Shown piece after piece: positions 10,600 through 24,100 of a DNA stretch of 64,000 nucleotides. Where the stretch lies: assembly GCA_963995525.1 (NCBI GenBank), contig OZ023216.1, positions 40,099,447 to 40,163,446 on the forward strand, written 5' to 3'. The DNA is from Escarpia spicata. Its lineage: Eukaryota; Annelida; Polychaeta; Sabellida; Siboglinidae. Made by a program: the position numbers and the translations under genes. Numbering within the stretch: position 1 is the stretch's first letter; each line of letters starts with the position of its first letter. The notes below the pieces were generated by a model. That model did not search any database and was not told the origin of the DNA. It saw only the letters and a list, made by a program, of their open reading frames with translations.

Positions 10600-12780
10600 A
10601 ATGACCTAACAAAAAGTGTAAATATATAGATCTATATAAATGAAAGCTCCATCAATATTAAAAGTAAATACCAGAAAATTGAAGATTGTAAGACATTTCT
10701 AAACAGACACACAACATAAATTTATTAAAACTTAACTCGAAAGAAACATTTCAAGAATTCTATGATGCTGTAACCTAAGCAGACCTCATGCCTGCTATAA
10801 CTCTTCCCACAAGAATGTCAACCAGAAGTGCAACACTGATTGACCAAATATACTGTAGATCACTAAACCTTCTTACCATAGCAGACAGTGTCATACTGGC
10901 TACAAAAATCTCTGATCACATGTTTTAACTGGCATCAAGTATTTGATCACAAACTATCAGCAGATCCACTCGTATCATATGACAATTTTTTTTATAAAAC
11001 TAGAGGAGGTAATGAACAATCACTATCTATTGAAAGATGTAAAGTTTAATAAATACAAACACAAGAAATCGAAATTGATGACTTATGATCTCCTATATAA
11101 AATCAAAAGCCGGGATAAACTACACAAGTTTAGAAGTACACTCAACAAATTCTAATTCGAACACAAACTAAAATTAACTGAGTTAGAACATATAACAAGT
11201 AAGGACATTAAAATTAGAAGCAAAGGCTACTTATTATAATATGCAATTTAGTAAATACAAGAATTACATTTAAAAAAACATGGGAAAGTACATCTGATGT
11301 TGCCAACAAATAAAAAATACACAAACAATTTCCAACATTTCAATGAAAATGAAACCAAGATGACAGGTAAAAAGAAAATGCAACACAATTTTTAAATGTC
11401 TTCATAAATATTGGACCACAGCTGACAAACAAATTAAATGTTAACAGGAAACCAGGCTTCAAATCATACCTAAAAAAACAGTTAATGAAAATGATACAGT
11501 AAATATAATAAATGACGTAACGTTAAAAACAAGCATGAGACATGACAATATTTCGTCTATCTTACTGAAAGCTTCGGTTAATATCATTGCCAAGCCCCAT
11601 ACCAGTATAATTAATCAATCTCTACTTAGTAATCAATTCCCTCAAAAACTAAAAATAGCAAAAGTTGTTTCCATCCACAAAAAGGATGATAATCATAACT
11701 TCAACAACTACAGACTAATATCTCTTTTGTTAAGTATATCCAAAATCTTTGAAAGAAATAGTTTATACTCAATTATTCGATTTTCTCATTCTTAATAAGC
11801 TGCTCCATTCAAATCAGTATGGCTTCAGAGCTGAATATTCTACCGAACTGGCAATATCTGAACTAGTTGACAAAATATACTTAAATCTTGACACAACAGG
11901 TTGCCAATGCCACTATTTTTAGATCTGTCAAAGGCCTTTAAAACTTATTACTACTGAATTCCCCAAGGTTCAATTCTAGGGCCATTGTTATTCCTAATAT
12001 ACTTCTTTCCAGTATATATTTCTGTCCAGTCATGTATGCAGACGACACCACACTGCTGAGCACACTGAATACATTTATACCTGATAAAAATAATAACTTG
12101 GCTACATCCAACAATATAAATTCAGAATTGACTAAAATAACAAATTGGCTAGCAGTAAATAAACTGTCCCTGAATGCTGCAAAAACAAAAATGATGAATT
12201 TTCACTATAAACAGAGAAAACTAAACAACCATGAATACCTAATATAAAAATCAAAATTTCTTGGAGTAATAATAGACTCTAACTTAACATGGTTTCCCCA
12301 TCAACATTTTATAGCTAACAAACTATCAAGGATATGCGGTATTTTTACTCGACTAAGACACTACATACCAACACACACCCTAAAGATAATTAATTCTCGA
12401 CTATTTATGTCACTCCTGAGCTATAGCATTAGTTTGGGGCGGCAAAAGCTACAAAAGCAAGCAATCAGATCTGTATCAAATAGTAAATATAATTCACACA
12501 GTACACCGTTGCTTAAGGAACTAGAACTATTAAAAACAGACAACCTTTTTAAACTGACATTTTTCTACAGATATAAAAATGGAACCGTGCCAGAATACTT
12601 TAAAGACGTGTTCACTGCTAATGAAAATGTATCAAATAGACCAAAAAGAAAGGCACACAGTCGGCGTTCCTCACAGTAAAGTCTGTAAATGATAGATCTA
12701 GAACTAATACATTATCTGAGACTATACATACCTTTCGTAAAAAACTGAAGACTTACTTGAAATTGCATTCCCACCCTAAC
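10600..12780 (+). mobile_element. Degenerate jockey-like non-LTR retrotransposon
   Basis: Many short frames line up to one element. The end of the endonuclease is at about 10750-10925 (LPTRMSTRSATLIDQIY...ISDHM). A linker with KHKKSKLMTYDLLYKIKSRDKL is at 11078-11120. Reverse transcriptase fingers follow at 11535-11795 (IAKVVSIHKKDDNHNFNNYR), then YGFRAEYSTELAISELV. There is a deletion between LDLSKAF and IPQGSILGPLLF, then YADDTTLL at about 12034 and thumb sequence to about 12680. Multiple stops and frameshifts make it dead. An AT-rich tail runs into the AGT array at 13058. Confidence 0.75.
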
Positions 12781-13057
12781 CTTTGGCGGTCCCTTGCTCT
12801 AATGACGACTCTTGCTTGCTGTCCATGTTAACGATTTTGTCCAACGATTCTTGTATGTTGCGCCTGATTCCTGGGGATTTAGGGGCAACAGAAGTTTGTC
12901 ATTATCATTATTATTTTAGTATAGATTTTAATTGTACCTTTACTATTATTTTATTTCTATCTTATTTACTCTTCTGTAATTATTATATCATAATAATTAT
13001 AATTATTTTGATTGACAATTTATTAACACTTAGTCATATGTAAAAAATTGTATTCAC

Positions 13058-13064
13058 AGTATGT

Positions 13065-13098
<34 letters not shown>

Positions 13099-14340
13099 TG
13101 GTAGTGGTAGTAGTAGTAGTAGTAGTAGTGGTAGTGGTAGTAGTAGTAGCAGTAGTAGCAGTAGTAGCAGTTGTGGTAGCAGTAGCAGTTGTAGTAGTAG
13201 TAGTAGGAGTAGCAGTACCAGTTGTAGTAGTAGCAGTAGCAGTATCAGTAGTAGTAGTAGTAGTAGTAGGAGTTGTAGCAGTAGTAGCAGTTGTAGTAGT
13301 AGTAGGAGTAGTAGCAGTTGTAGTAGTAGTAGTAGCAGTAGCAGTTGTAGTAGTTGTAGTAGTAGTAGTAGTAGGAGTAGTAGCAGTTGTAACAGTAGTA
13401 GTAGTAGGAGTAGCAGCAGTTGTAGTAGTAGGAGTAGTAGGAGTAGTAGCAGTTGTAGTAGTAGTAGGAGTAGTAGCAGTTGTAGCAGTAGTAGTAGTAG
13501 GAGTAGCAGCAGTTGTAGTAGTAGGAGTAGTAGCAGTTGTAGTAGTAGTAGGAGTAGTAACAGTTGTAGTAGTAGTAGTAGTAGGAGTAGTACCAGTTGT
13601 AGTAGTAGTAGTAGTAGTAGGAGTAGTAGCAGTTGTAGTAGTAGGAGTAGTAGGAGTAGGAGTAGTAGTAGTAGTACCAGTAGTACCAGATGTAGCAGTA
13701 GCAGTTGTAGTAGTAGTAGTAGTAGCAGTAGCAGTTGTAGTAGTTGTAGTAGTAGTAGGAGTAGTAGCAGTTGTAGCAGTAGTAGTAGTAGGAGTAGCAG
13801 CAGTTGTAGTAGTAGGAGTAGTAGGAGTAGTAGCAGTTGTAGTAGTAGTAGGAGTAGTAGCAGTAGTAGCAGTTGTAGTAGTAGTAGTAGCAGCAGTAGC
13901 AGTAGCAGTTGTAGTAGTAATAATAGTAGTAGGAGTAATAGTAGCAGTTGTAGTAGTAGTAGTAGTAGTAGGAGTAGTAGTAGCAGTTATAGTAGTAGTA
14001 CGAGTAGGAGTAATAGTAGTAATAGCAGTAGTAACAGTAGTAGTAGTAGTAGTAGTAGTAGTAGCAGTAGTAGCAGTAGTAGCAGTAGCAGTTGTAGTAG
14101 TAGCAGTAGTAGCAGTAGCTGTAGCAGTAGCATTTGTAGTAGTAGTAGTTGTTGTTGTAGTAGTAGTTGTTGTAGTAGCAGTAGCTGTTGTAGTAGTAGT
14201 AGTAGTAGGAGGAGGAGGAGTAGGAGTAATAGTAGTAATAGCAGCAGTAGCAGTTGTAGTAGTAGGAGTAGTAGCAGTAGTAGCAGTTGTAGTAGTAGCA
14301 GCACTGGCAGTAGCTGTAGCAGTAGCATTTGTAGTAGTAG
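13058..14340. repeat. 1.28-kb AGT/AGC trinucleotide array
   Basis: Almost pure (AGT)n with frequent AGC, GTT, AGG and ACC variants, open in most frames on both strands. The long poly-Ser/Val frames on the plus strand and poly-Thr/Tyr/Leu frames on the minus strand are artefacts of the triplet. It lies about 615 bp upstream of the DUOXA start codon, between the head-to-head genes. Confidence 0.97.
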
Positions 14341-14403
14341 TGTTCCGCCCATTCGTTAGTGTACACTTCGCATAAGTGTGTGTCTGGATAGAGTTTGGAA
14401 TGT

Positions 14404-14600
14404 CCAAAATAGAGGATGTGACAGAACGAGTAGGTCAGGTTATGGGGAATGACAAGGGGTGGATCGAGGAGGTCAGGTTATGGGTAATGACAAGGGGTGG
14501 ATCTATCCTTGTTCACGTGAGTACGAATGATGCTGAGAAGGACGTTCCTTCGGCCATCGTTCGTAAGGACGGGAGACTGGTCAACTTAAAAATTACGTAG
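14404..14600 (+). pseudogene. Fossil of an SGNH-hydrolase-like retrotransposon ORF1
   Basis: The frame reads KIEDVTERVGQVMGNDKG, an insertion, then GGSILVHVSTNDAEKDVPSA and IVRKDGRL, ending at a stop. This resembles the GTND block of SGNH esterase-like domains carried by ORF1 of CR1-type elements (from memory of the family). The Gly of GTND is Ser here. The insertion is a 36-bp tandem duplication (GAGGTCAGGTTATGGG...GGGGTGGATC at about 14430 and 14468). Truncated at both ends; probably a retrotransposon relic rather than a host gene. Confidence 0.45.
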
Positions 14601-14955
14601 TCTGTTCCTAGTTTTTCATGTGTTGATTAATATAATGTATACTAACTATGTTGAAAGTATACTGCTCACCAACTGCCTTTAGTAAAGTGCGTAACAACGC
14701 TCGCAATTTGAAGGCACGACCACGGGTTCATGTTCAAATAGTAAACAAAACATTTGGTTTCAAAACAAGCTTTATTGGCAATACGGCCGAGTCGGGCTGA
14801 ATTAACTGCTACACCCATTGGTGTTCAACGATGCTCACTTTCCCACTTTCAACACAGCAGACTTCCAGTAGAAATTACTACGCTCGGTAATTCCGGTTAG
14901 ACGAACAGACTCCGTGCCTTTAATGAATGTACTTTTACATTGATTCTGCACAGAA

Positions 14956-15117
14956 ATGGTATGGTTTGATGCTTGGCGGAAGGATTATGGCCCGACGCAG
15001 TACGGATCACTGCTGACTGGTGTGACATCAGACATAGTTGAGGCGGGGCTCATTTACTGCACCGTCATCCTCGCCTTCTCTCTCTTCATCCTCTTACCAG
15101 GCTTCAAATGGAAACAC
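14956..15117 (+). CDS. DUOXA: DUOXA exon 1
   Basis: 54 codons, from the ATG to GGCTTCAAATGGAAACAC|GTAAGT. Starts MVWFDAWRKDYGPTQYGSL and holds the first membrane segment (LIYCTVILAFSLFILLPG). TTCTGCACAG just before AAATGG looks like a splice acceptor for a non-coding 5' exon. Confidence 0.9.
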
Positions 15118-18100
15118 GTAAGTGTCACAGCTATTACGCCTCGTCAGGTATGAGGTAATTATCATGAGAAGTTAATAAATTAAATTACAGTTACTATGGT
15201 AAGTCAGAAATTCACAGTTAAATTCACATATTCATTTAATTAATCTCTTGTTTTGTAATGATATTAACAATACATTTTAATTTAATATTCTCCGTTGGTC
15301 ACGCTTAACCGACTCTCGCCCGGCTGCGTGACCGGAAAACAGAGTCTGGCCGAGAACGCGTTATGAATGCACGCATCTAGTACCGCACCTACGGTGCTCA
15401 CATCTCGCGGCGCCTGGACAATTGAGGCTAGTGCTACTCGAGAATCCTGTTGCCGCAAATGTTTTCGGCGAGCAGCCAATCAGCGTCGTTATCGAGATTC
15501 TTAATCCAGAAATAAATTAGGATTTTGTGTGTGTTTATTACTTGTGTCAATATAACCAAAGTTTCCAATGCGTAGCATAACATTATATCAGTTGATTCTT
15601 CTTTAACTTTTAGTTTTATTGTTAGTTTGAGAGGCAATCATCGTCTCTACCCGGATTCAGGTTAAACCGGGATCAGTGTCGTACAGTGAAAACATGTTAT
15701 CTTCCAGGTGGTAGAACGGGAGCCCTACCGTGCTCCCATCTCGCGGCGCCTGGATAATCGAGGTTAATTCTCAGCCTGTCCCTATCCTTCTCCCTCCCTA
15801 TCTGTATATCAGTATGTCTGTCTGTCAGTGTATGCGACTCTCTGTTTGTCTCTCTGTCTGTATATCAAGTATTTTATTCGGCTCAACTCTCTAAAACGGC
15901 AATCTTTGATATGCCTATTTAGCTACAACTGAAAAAGGAACACAATCCTATTGGATTGATTGAAACCGTATAAATCTTCTTTCAGGTCTTCAGAACATTC
16001 CTGTATATGTTCGTTGGCGTATTCGTACCGGCGGCGATAGTGTGTAAGTTAAATAATTAAGGCACTTCCGTTTTGAAATTGATAATTCATGTAATGCCAG
16101 CTCTACAGGCGGTGTCGCCGTCTAACGTATAGTTGGTGAAACTATCAGCAGTGACATAACAACAGATATTCAGGGGTAGAAATAACTCCAAAAATTCTGG
16201 TAGTCAGCAGGACTACCTGGTTGGAAAATCTGGCTGTCCACAGAAATATATGGTAGTCCACAAGTAGCCTAAATGTTTAGCAAAGTAAAGTGCCGAACAG
16301 AAAATTTGAAAATCGAACATATTTAATGCACCAAACAACAAATATACATCAATAATATAACAATAACATAACATATTCTCAGCTGGTGTCGACCCAACCT
16401 TTGCCATCTGCGCCCATTTCTGTTCAGAAAAGTAATATTTTATTTCAAAGTTAACTTTGAGAAATAATATATTCTCTCAAATATTTAAAATATCACAATG
16501 TTATGATCTATGCATCTGTATAATATTGCTTTACTGCATGGTTAACTTTTGTAGCAACATTTATTTGTGCAATATTGGCAACACACTAACAACCGTACAT
16601 AATCAATTTAGATAATAAAATAATTCCTCTCACAAAATAACATAAATGACTGGTTGTTTCTAATGCAGCAGCTTAATATATAAGTTAACAAATGTAAATT
16701 ACACAAGCAGTCATATTAACAGTTATGAATGTTTAAATCACCGATGCTGTTTCACTGACAATTTTGTTCAACTATTATGACGCCATTCAACGGAATTTGT
16801 GACAACTACGAAACGCGGACTATAATCACTTTGAGCCAGCGTAACCTAGGCTGTTGTTATTCCTTCGTGTTTTGTATTCGAAACCGGAATATGTACACTT
16901 ATGTGTGTTCCAGCGATGTGACAACTACATGTAATTAGCAACATGTCTTCAATGCGCTTATCAGACAGCCAGACAACGATCGCGAAACGGTTTACGTTAG
17001 CGCCTTCCGCTCGCGTATCCGTTAATGTAGGTTGCCATGAGGTACCACGGGTGACTTCGTAGCTTGCGCCTTTAAAAAATCCTGTAATAAATCCACCAAA
17101 ATAAATGGATACCGTTGCAGAGAAATCATGTTTGTTAAAAAATATCGCCAATAAAGTCGGTATCATTTACGGTGTTTCCGAGAAACGACAACACGTGGTT
17201 TATGAAACGGCAAACGACAACGCATGATCTGTTATTACAGACTCGTCGCGGTCGCCAGCGGGCGACCATACATATGATAATGTGTCAGTCGCCAAACAGA
17301 AAAACCAGTCGCATATGCGACCAAATCAGTCGCAACTTAGAGGGCTGCATTATAAATGTATATACATGTATATCTCCCGCACGTGACCGATGAGTAAAAA
17401 GTATTCATGGATTTTGCGGACGGACTACCGCCGACGCCAACTTCGGTAGTCCGATCGAATTTCTGGTAGGCCTCGGACTACCGGACTGCCGCTATTTCGA
17501 ACCCTGTGATACAACGACGTACAGGTGAAACTATCAGCAGTAACATAACAAAAGATGTAACGACGTACACGTGAAACTATCAGCAGTAACATAACAACAT
17601 ATGTAACGACGTACACGTGAAACTATCAGCAGTAACATAACAACAGATGTAACGACGTACAGGTGAAACTATCAGCATTAACATAGCAACAGATGTAACG
17701 ACGTACACGTGAAACTATCAGCAGTGACATAACAACAGCTGTAACGACGTACAGGTGAAACTATCAGCAGTAATATAGCAACAGATGTAACGACGTACAC
17801 GTGAAACTATCAGCAGTGACATAACAACAGCTGTAACGACGTACAGGTGAAACTATCAGCAGTAACATAGCAACAGATGTAACGACGTACACGTGAAACT
17901 ATCAACAGTAACATAACAACAGATGTAACGACGTACAGGTGAAACTATCAGCAGTGACATAACAACAGCTGTAACGACGTACAGGTGAAACTATCAGCAG
18001 TAACATAGCAACAGATGTAACGACGTACACGTGAAACTATCAGCAGTGACATAACAACAGCTGTAACGACGTACAGGTGAAACTATCAGCAGTGACATAG

Positions 18101-21100
18101 CAACAGATGTAACGACGTACATGTGAAACTATCAGCAGTAACATAGAAACAGATGTAACGACGTACACGTGAAACTATCAGCAGTGACATAGCAACAGAT
18201 GTAACGACGTACAGGTGAAACTATCAGCAGTAACATAACAACAGATGTAACGACGTACAGGTGAAACTATCAGCAGTGACATAGCAACAGATGTAACGAC
18301 GTACATGTGAAACTATCAGCAGTGACATAGCAACAGATGTAACGACGTACAGGTGAAACTATCAGCAGTAACATAGCAACAGATGTAACGACGTACACGT
18401 GAAACTATCAGCAGTGACATAACAACAGCTGTAACGACGTACAGGTGAAACTATCAGCAGTAATATAGCAACAGATGTAACGACGTACACGTGAAACTAT
18501 CAGCAGTGACATAACAACAGCTGTAACGACGTACAGGTGAAACTATCAGCAGTGACATAACAACAGCTGTAACGACGTACAGGTGAAACTATCAGCAGTA
18601 ACATAACAACAGATGTAACGACGTACAGGTGAAACTATCAGCAGTGACATAGCAACAGATGTAACGACGTACATGTGAAACTATCAGCAGTGACATAGCA
18701 ACAGATGTAACGACGTACAGGTGAAACTATCAGCAGTAACATAGCAACAGATGTAACGACGTACACGTGAAACTATCAGCAGTGACATAACAACAGCTGT
18801 AACGACGTACAGGTGAAACTATCAGCAGTAATATAGCAACAGATGTAACGACGTACACGTGAAACTATCAGCAGTGACATAACAACAGCTGTAACGACGT
18901 ACAGGTGAAACTATCAGCAGTGACATAACAACAGCTGTAACGACGTACAGGTGAAACTATCGGCAGTAACATAACAACAGATGTAACGACGTACAGGTGA
19001 AACTATCAGCAGTAACATAGCATCAGATGTAACGACGTACACGTGAAACTATCAGCAGTAACATAACAACAGATGTAACGACGTACAGGTGAAACTATCA
19101 GCAGTAACATAGCAACATATGTAACGACGTACAGGTGAAACTATCAGCAGTAACATAACAACAGGTGTAACGACGTACACGTGAAACTATCAGCAGGAAC
19201 ATAGCAACAGATGTAACGACGTACACGTGAAACTATCAGCAGTAACATAACAACAGATGTAACGACGTACAGGTGAAACTATCAGCAGTAACATAACAAC
19301 AGGTGTAACGACGTACAGGTGAAACTATCAGCATTAACATAACAACTAATGTAACGACGTACAAGTGAAACTATCAGCAGTGACATAGCAACAGATGTAA
19401 TGACGTACAGGTGAAACTATCAGCAGTGACATAACAACAGATGTAACGACGTACATGTGAAACTATCAGCAGTGACATAACAACAGATGTAACGACGTAC
19501 ACGTGAAACTATCAGCAGTAACATAACAACAGATGTAACGACGTACACGTGAAACTATCAGCAGTGACATAGCAACAGATGTAACGACGTACACGTGAAA
19601 CTATCAGCATTAACATAACAACAGATGTAACGACGTACAGGTGAAACTATCAGCAGTAACATACCAACATATGTAACGACGTACACGTGAAACTATCAGC
19701 AGTGACATAACAACAGCTGTAACGACGTACAGGTGAAACTATCAGCAGTGACATAGCAACAGATGTAACGACGTACACGTGAAACTATCAGCAGTGACAT
19801 AACAACAGCTGTAACGACGTACACGTGAAACTATCAGCAGTGACATAGCAACAGATGTAACGACGTACACGTGAAACTATCAGCATTAACATAACAACAG
19901 ATGTAACGACGTACAGGTGAAACTATCAGCAGTAACATACCAACATATGTAACGACGTACACGTGAAACTATCAGCAGTGACATAACAACAGCTGTAACG
20001 ACGTACAGGTGAAACTATCAGCAGTAATATAGCAGCAGATGTAACGACGTACACCTGAAACTATCAGCAGTGACATAACAACAGCTGTAACGACGTACAG
20101 GTTAAACTATCAGCAGTAACATAGCAACAGATGTAACGACGTACAAGTGAAACTAACATCATTTTGGAAAACACGTATTAGAATATTTACAGAAGTTGAC
20201 ATGTTGGCACAAATAATAAAACAGCAAAACATACCAGAAATACTGAGTAAAACTAATTATGCATGCGCCACCGCAGTCTGGCTTTTAATAAGATAAACGA
20301 GCCTGGTACGTGAAGAAAGCACCCGACCACATTTTTTTTAACTCACATCTGATCCACAGACCTACATCATCAGCATTTATACTGTGAAAAAAACCATCAA
20401 GTTAGTAGATTATTTGTCAAAGCAAAAGATCGGATATATTTTAAGGAAATAGCACGTTCAAAAGCATATTATTTTAAAACAAATTCAGGTGTAGACTAGT
20501 TATTTGCTGCCCGCGCATTCGATTCGTAGGTGCATTCTGAAAAAACTGTGAAAATATAATAAAAGTCGGGGGAAATGTTAAAAATGCATACTCGAATAGA
20601 TCCAGGGTCACATAGAAGATGTGTCTTTGCTGATGTATTTTAACAAGGTTAGTCTGAAAGTATGAATTTATTAATGTTTGTTTTATTGTATCTAGTGTGT
20701 AATTACGGTCAAGAGTGGGAAGTAGCAGAGATCGAGACTAAGACCCAATACCGCGCTGGACTACGCAAAGACATCAAAGCCCGCATCGAGGTGAAGATTG
20801 GACTACATAGCGTCAACATCACGCTGAAAGGTGGTCGTCCCGCATACTTGTTTCACGCAGTACACCTATGTATTAATACGCTAACTCAGAAGCACTGTAA
20901 ATGTATCTCCTCCCGGGTGCCGAGGTCCACTCGCCTCTTTCTACGTTCGTTCGCTTCTGTCGACCACATGCCTCTGGTCGTATCAATGGCAGTGCATTTA
21001 AGACACCCAAATATAGTTATTTAGAGTTATTGGACAAACTGAGTGGTAATGGATTCAACAGGTGGTGCATTGCTACAAATCCAAAATACTATAATGGTGA

Positions 21101-24100
21101 TACCCGCTGTCATTACTGTGGCCCGTAACCAGGTTTTGCTGAGTTGAGTTCGTTTTTATATTTTGTTACATTGCTGGGACCAGGCCTAGGAGTGAAGTAC
21201 TTCTCTCGGATAATGCTGAAAACATGTAGTTTGAAGGCCATTTAATCAAATAGGCATACCATGACAATTTAAGTAAATAACAAAATTAGAACAAAAATAT
21301 TTATTTGAAGTTTTTTTCTTCTTTCAATATTTTAAATATCTTAAAGGCTAATAACTATATTTAACACATATCTCATTTGAACGGTACAAGAACCAACATA
21401 ATCCAACACATCTCACATTATCATAGCTATTAACACACGCACGCGCGCACACATATGCATAAATTATAACAAATTATTCATTGCCATTATCTTGGCAATT
21501 CAACACATATCCGAGAATCTAGTAGACATGTAACCATATGATCCAGCAAATGTATGCACAGGTTAGGACGATAGTATTCCTCCGGACTCTCAGTTGGGAC
21601 ATTGCTGCGGCGGCATTGTGTTCCGGCTACCCTCGGCCTGCTTGGTTGGACGCCAACGTCATCGGCCATCTCACAAGCCTGCTTGTAGTAACGGGTGAAG
21701 GTCTCGTCTAGGTTTTCTCGCAGTTCCGTGTAGATACTAGTAAATTTTTGTACTTACAGCAGCGACGAGACTACCTGAAAAACCAACAGTATAACACATT
21801 ATGGAGAAACAAAATCACAAATGACGAACTTGTTACCAGAACACGCCACGGCCATGCACTCATTAGCATTGCTCAGTGTAGGTTAATGCCTTTCTCCACC
21901 TTATATATGTATATATAAATGACTTCCCAAATTTGCTTATTTGCTGAGCTACAAAAACGAAAACGAACAGACCTCAACAAGACTTAGTATGTTCTAAAAC
22001 GAGATATGAGAGCACGCAATATTCCACTTGAAACATGGACTGCTGCTGCCATGGTAATACCAAGCTGACATGCCATGTTCCACATTGACCGTTACTATGA
22101 TGACGGCAATCTCACCAAAAACAACTCACTACGGCGCATGCGATGCCAAAACAAGGACCAGTACAATATATTGCAGATTGGGAAACTAATTATACATGAC
22201 AATGCTGGCATAACGTTTTTGCGATTTTATGGTGCACAAACCTTTGACGCTTTCTTCATTCAGCAGACATTTCCATATAGCAACTGGTTCATCAACCACA
22301 GTCACAGTGATATCTGCTGCATTGCCACAGCTGCTACTTGGCCTAGCTTCTTCCTTCCTGAAATATCATTACGTTTATATCAATTAATAAACAAGTAGGG
22401 TATGCGTGATCAATTTTGGCACTAAATAAATCCCCTGCTAAGATTCCTGGGGTTTCCTATTAAATTGCATAAGCCAACTATTTTTGGAAGAGGAACATCT
22501 TCCGTAAATAGTTTATTTCATATAATAATTTATATAGTTTTATTATAAATGTTTATTCGGTGCATGTAAGCTACTGTATAGCTTTAATAAAACTATCAGC
22601 ATTCGTGCCCAAATTGCTGGCTTTAAATAAAAACGTAATCTGACAGCACTGTATGCCATTGACATATTTGTTATAAATTACACTGTGCGCAATCCATTTC
22701 AAAGATGACCGAATAAGTGTCAGCGGACATCAACCGTCAAATGAAAATGGTAATTACTATCATACCTGGCGAAAAATGAATCAATGCGTTGACCACATTT
22801 CTTTCATTTCATTTTTGTTCAGAAATGGCGGGGACGTTGTCTTTTCACTAGATGGCAGAACGATGGCACCATCTGGGGAAGAGACAGTCTTCGGGGAGCG
22901 GAACGCTTTTGGCGTTCGTGGATCTCCGGGTTTTTTAAGTAGCAGGTTCATCAAAATTAAGTTAGTCCGAATACCCCTCCTCTTATTTACAGGTTTAGAA
23001 TTTAGGATTTCACTATACAGCTGAAGATAATTAATGATAGCCATATAGCTGGTTCAGCTACAAAACGGGAGTGTGGATGAGGGTTTCGTGCGGGTTCGCT
23101 TTCGGAGCGGGTAGTCCGACCTCCCCCAGTTACCTTTTTCGCAGGTTTTCCTTCAGAGATGAGATTCTGAGCAGATTTCACTGAACAACTAAAACTAATT
23201 ATCGATTGCTATGCAGCTACAGACAGGTCTCAAGAAGGGTTCGAGCGGGGGGGGGGGTTCGTTTTCGGAGCGAGTTCGTGAAAATAAGATTAGTACGAAT
23301 CACCCCCAAACTTATCGTATCTGCAGGTTTTAATTCTGTGGAAATTTCACTGAACAACTAAAAGTAATTATTGATTGCCGTGCAGCTTGTTTAGCGGGAT
23401 AACGGAGGTGGGTTTGAGGGGTTCGAACTGGGGGGGGTCGTTTTTGCATGGAATTAGTCCGAACCTCTCAAAGAAGTTGTCATATTTTAATTTAATTCTG
23501 AACAGATTTCATTGAACAGCTAAAAGTAATTATTGATTGCAGTGCAGCCGGTTTAGCGAGAAAACAGGGGTGGGGTGAGGGTATTATTGTGTCGGCGTTT
23601 ACTATGTGTTGCCACGTATTTGCTGCACGCGCGTGATTCCTGCGATTGTTAAGTTACGTTTTACGTAGCACGCGCTCGGTACGTTTTATGTTCCGAAGAA
23701 CTGATTACCCCACACAATATGAGAATCTTGACATATCTGGGGTATTTAGAAAATATATAGGTCTTACATCCTATTCTATGATTCGTAGATTAATCCCTGA
23801 AAGTTTGGCTATGGAGATTCAAGCCGTCTAAGAGGAAAACGTTAATCTACCCGCATACATAGGCAAGCACGATTAATAGCAGATTGTTAAAACTGGGTGT
23901 GACGCCGTTAAAAATAGGTTATCGTTAATAACTGACCAGCCTGGTTTTTGGCCTGCCAATAAAATAAAATTAGTACATTATCAAAACATACCTCGTGTCC
24001 ATATGGGCGGAAGTAATATGTCGGCACACTGCGATAACATGCACCCTGCTTGGACTCTGGGTGTGGTGGTCTTCATTTCTAAACAGATTCACTCTAGTGG

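Noticed and set aside
13034..14407. Open frames of 370-457 codons (poly-Ser, Val, Thr, Tyr, Leu) on both strands
   Set aside because: Produced by the AGT trinucleotide array; open in several frames at once.
17507..20156. Resemblance to a CRISPR array (regular short repeats)
   Set aside because: There are no unique spacers; units are contiguous 46-mers, in an animal gene intron. The same applies to the 52-bp array at 35107-35886.
22075..22398. 107-codon plus-strand frame as a gene
   Set aside because: No homology, no splice context, inside DUOXA intron 3 among transposon debris.
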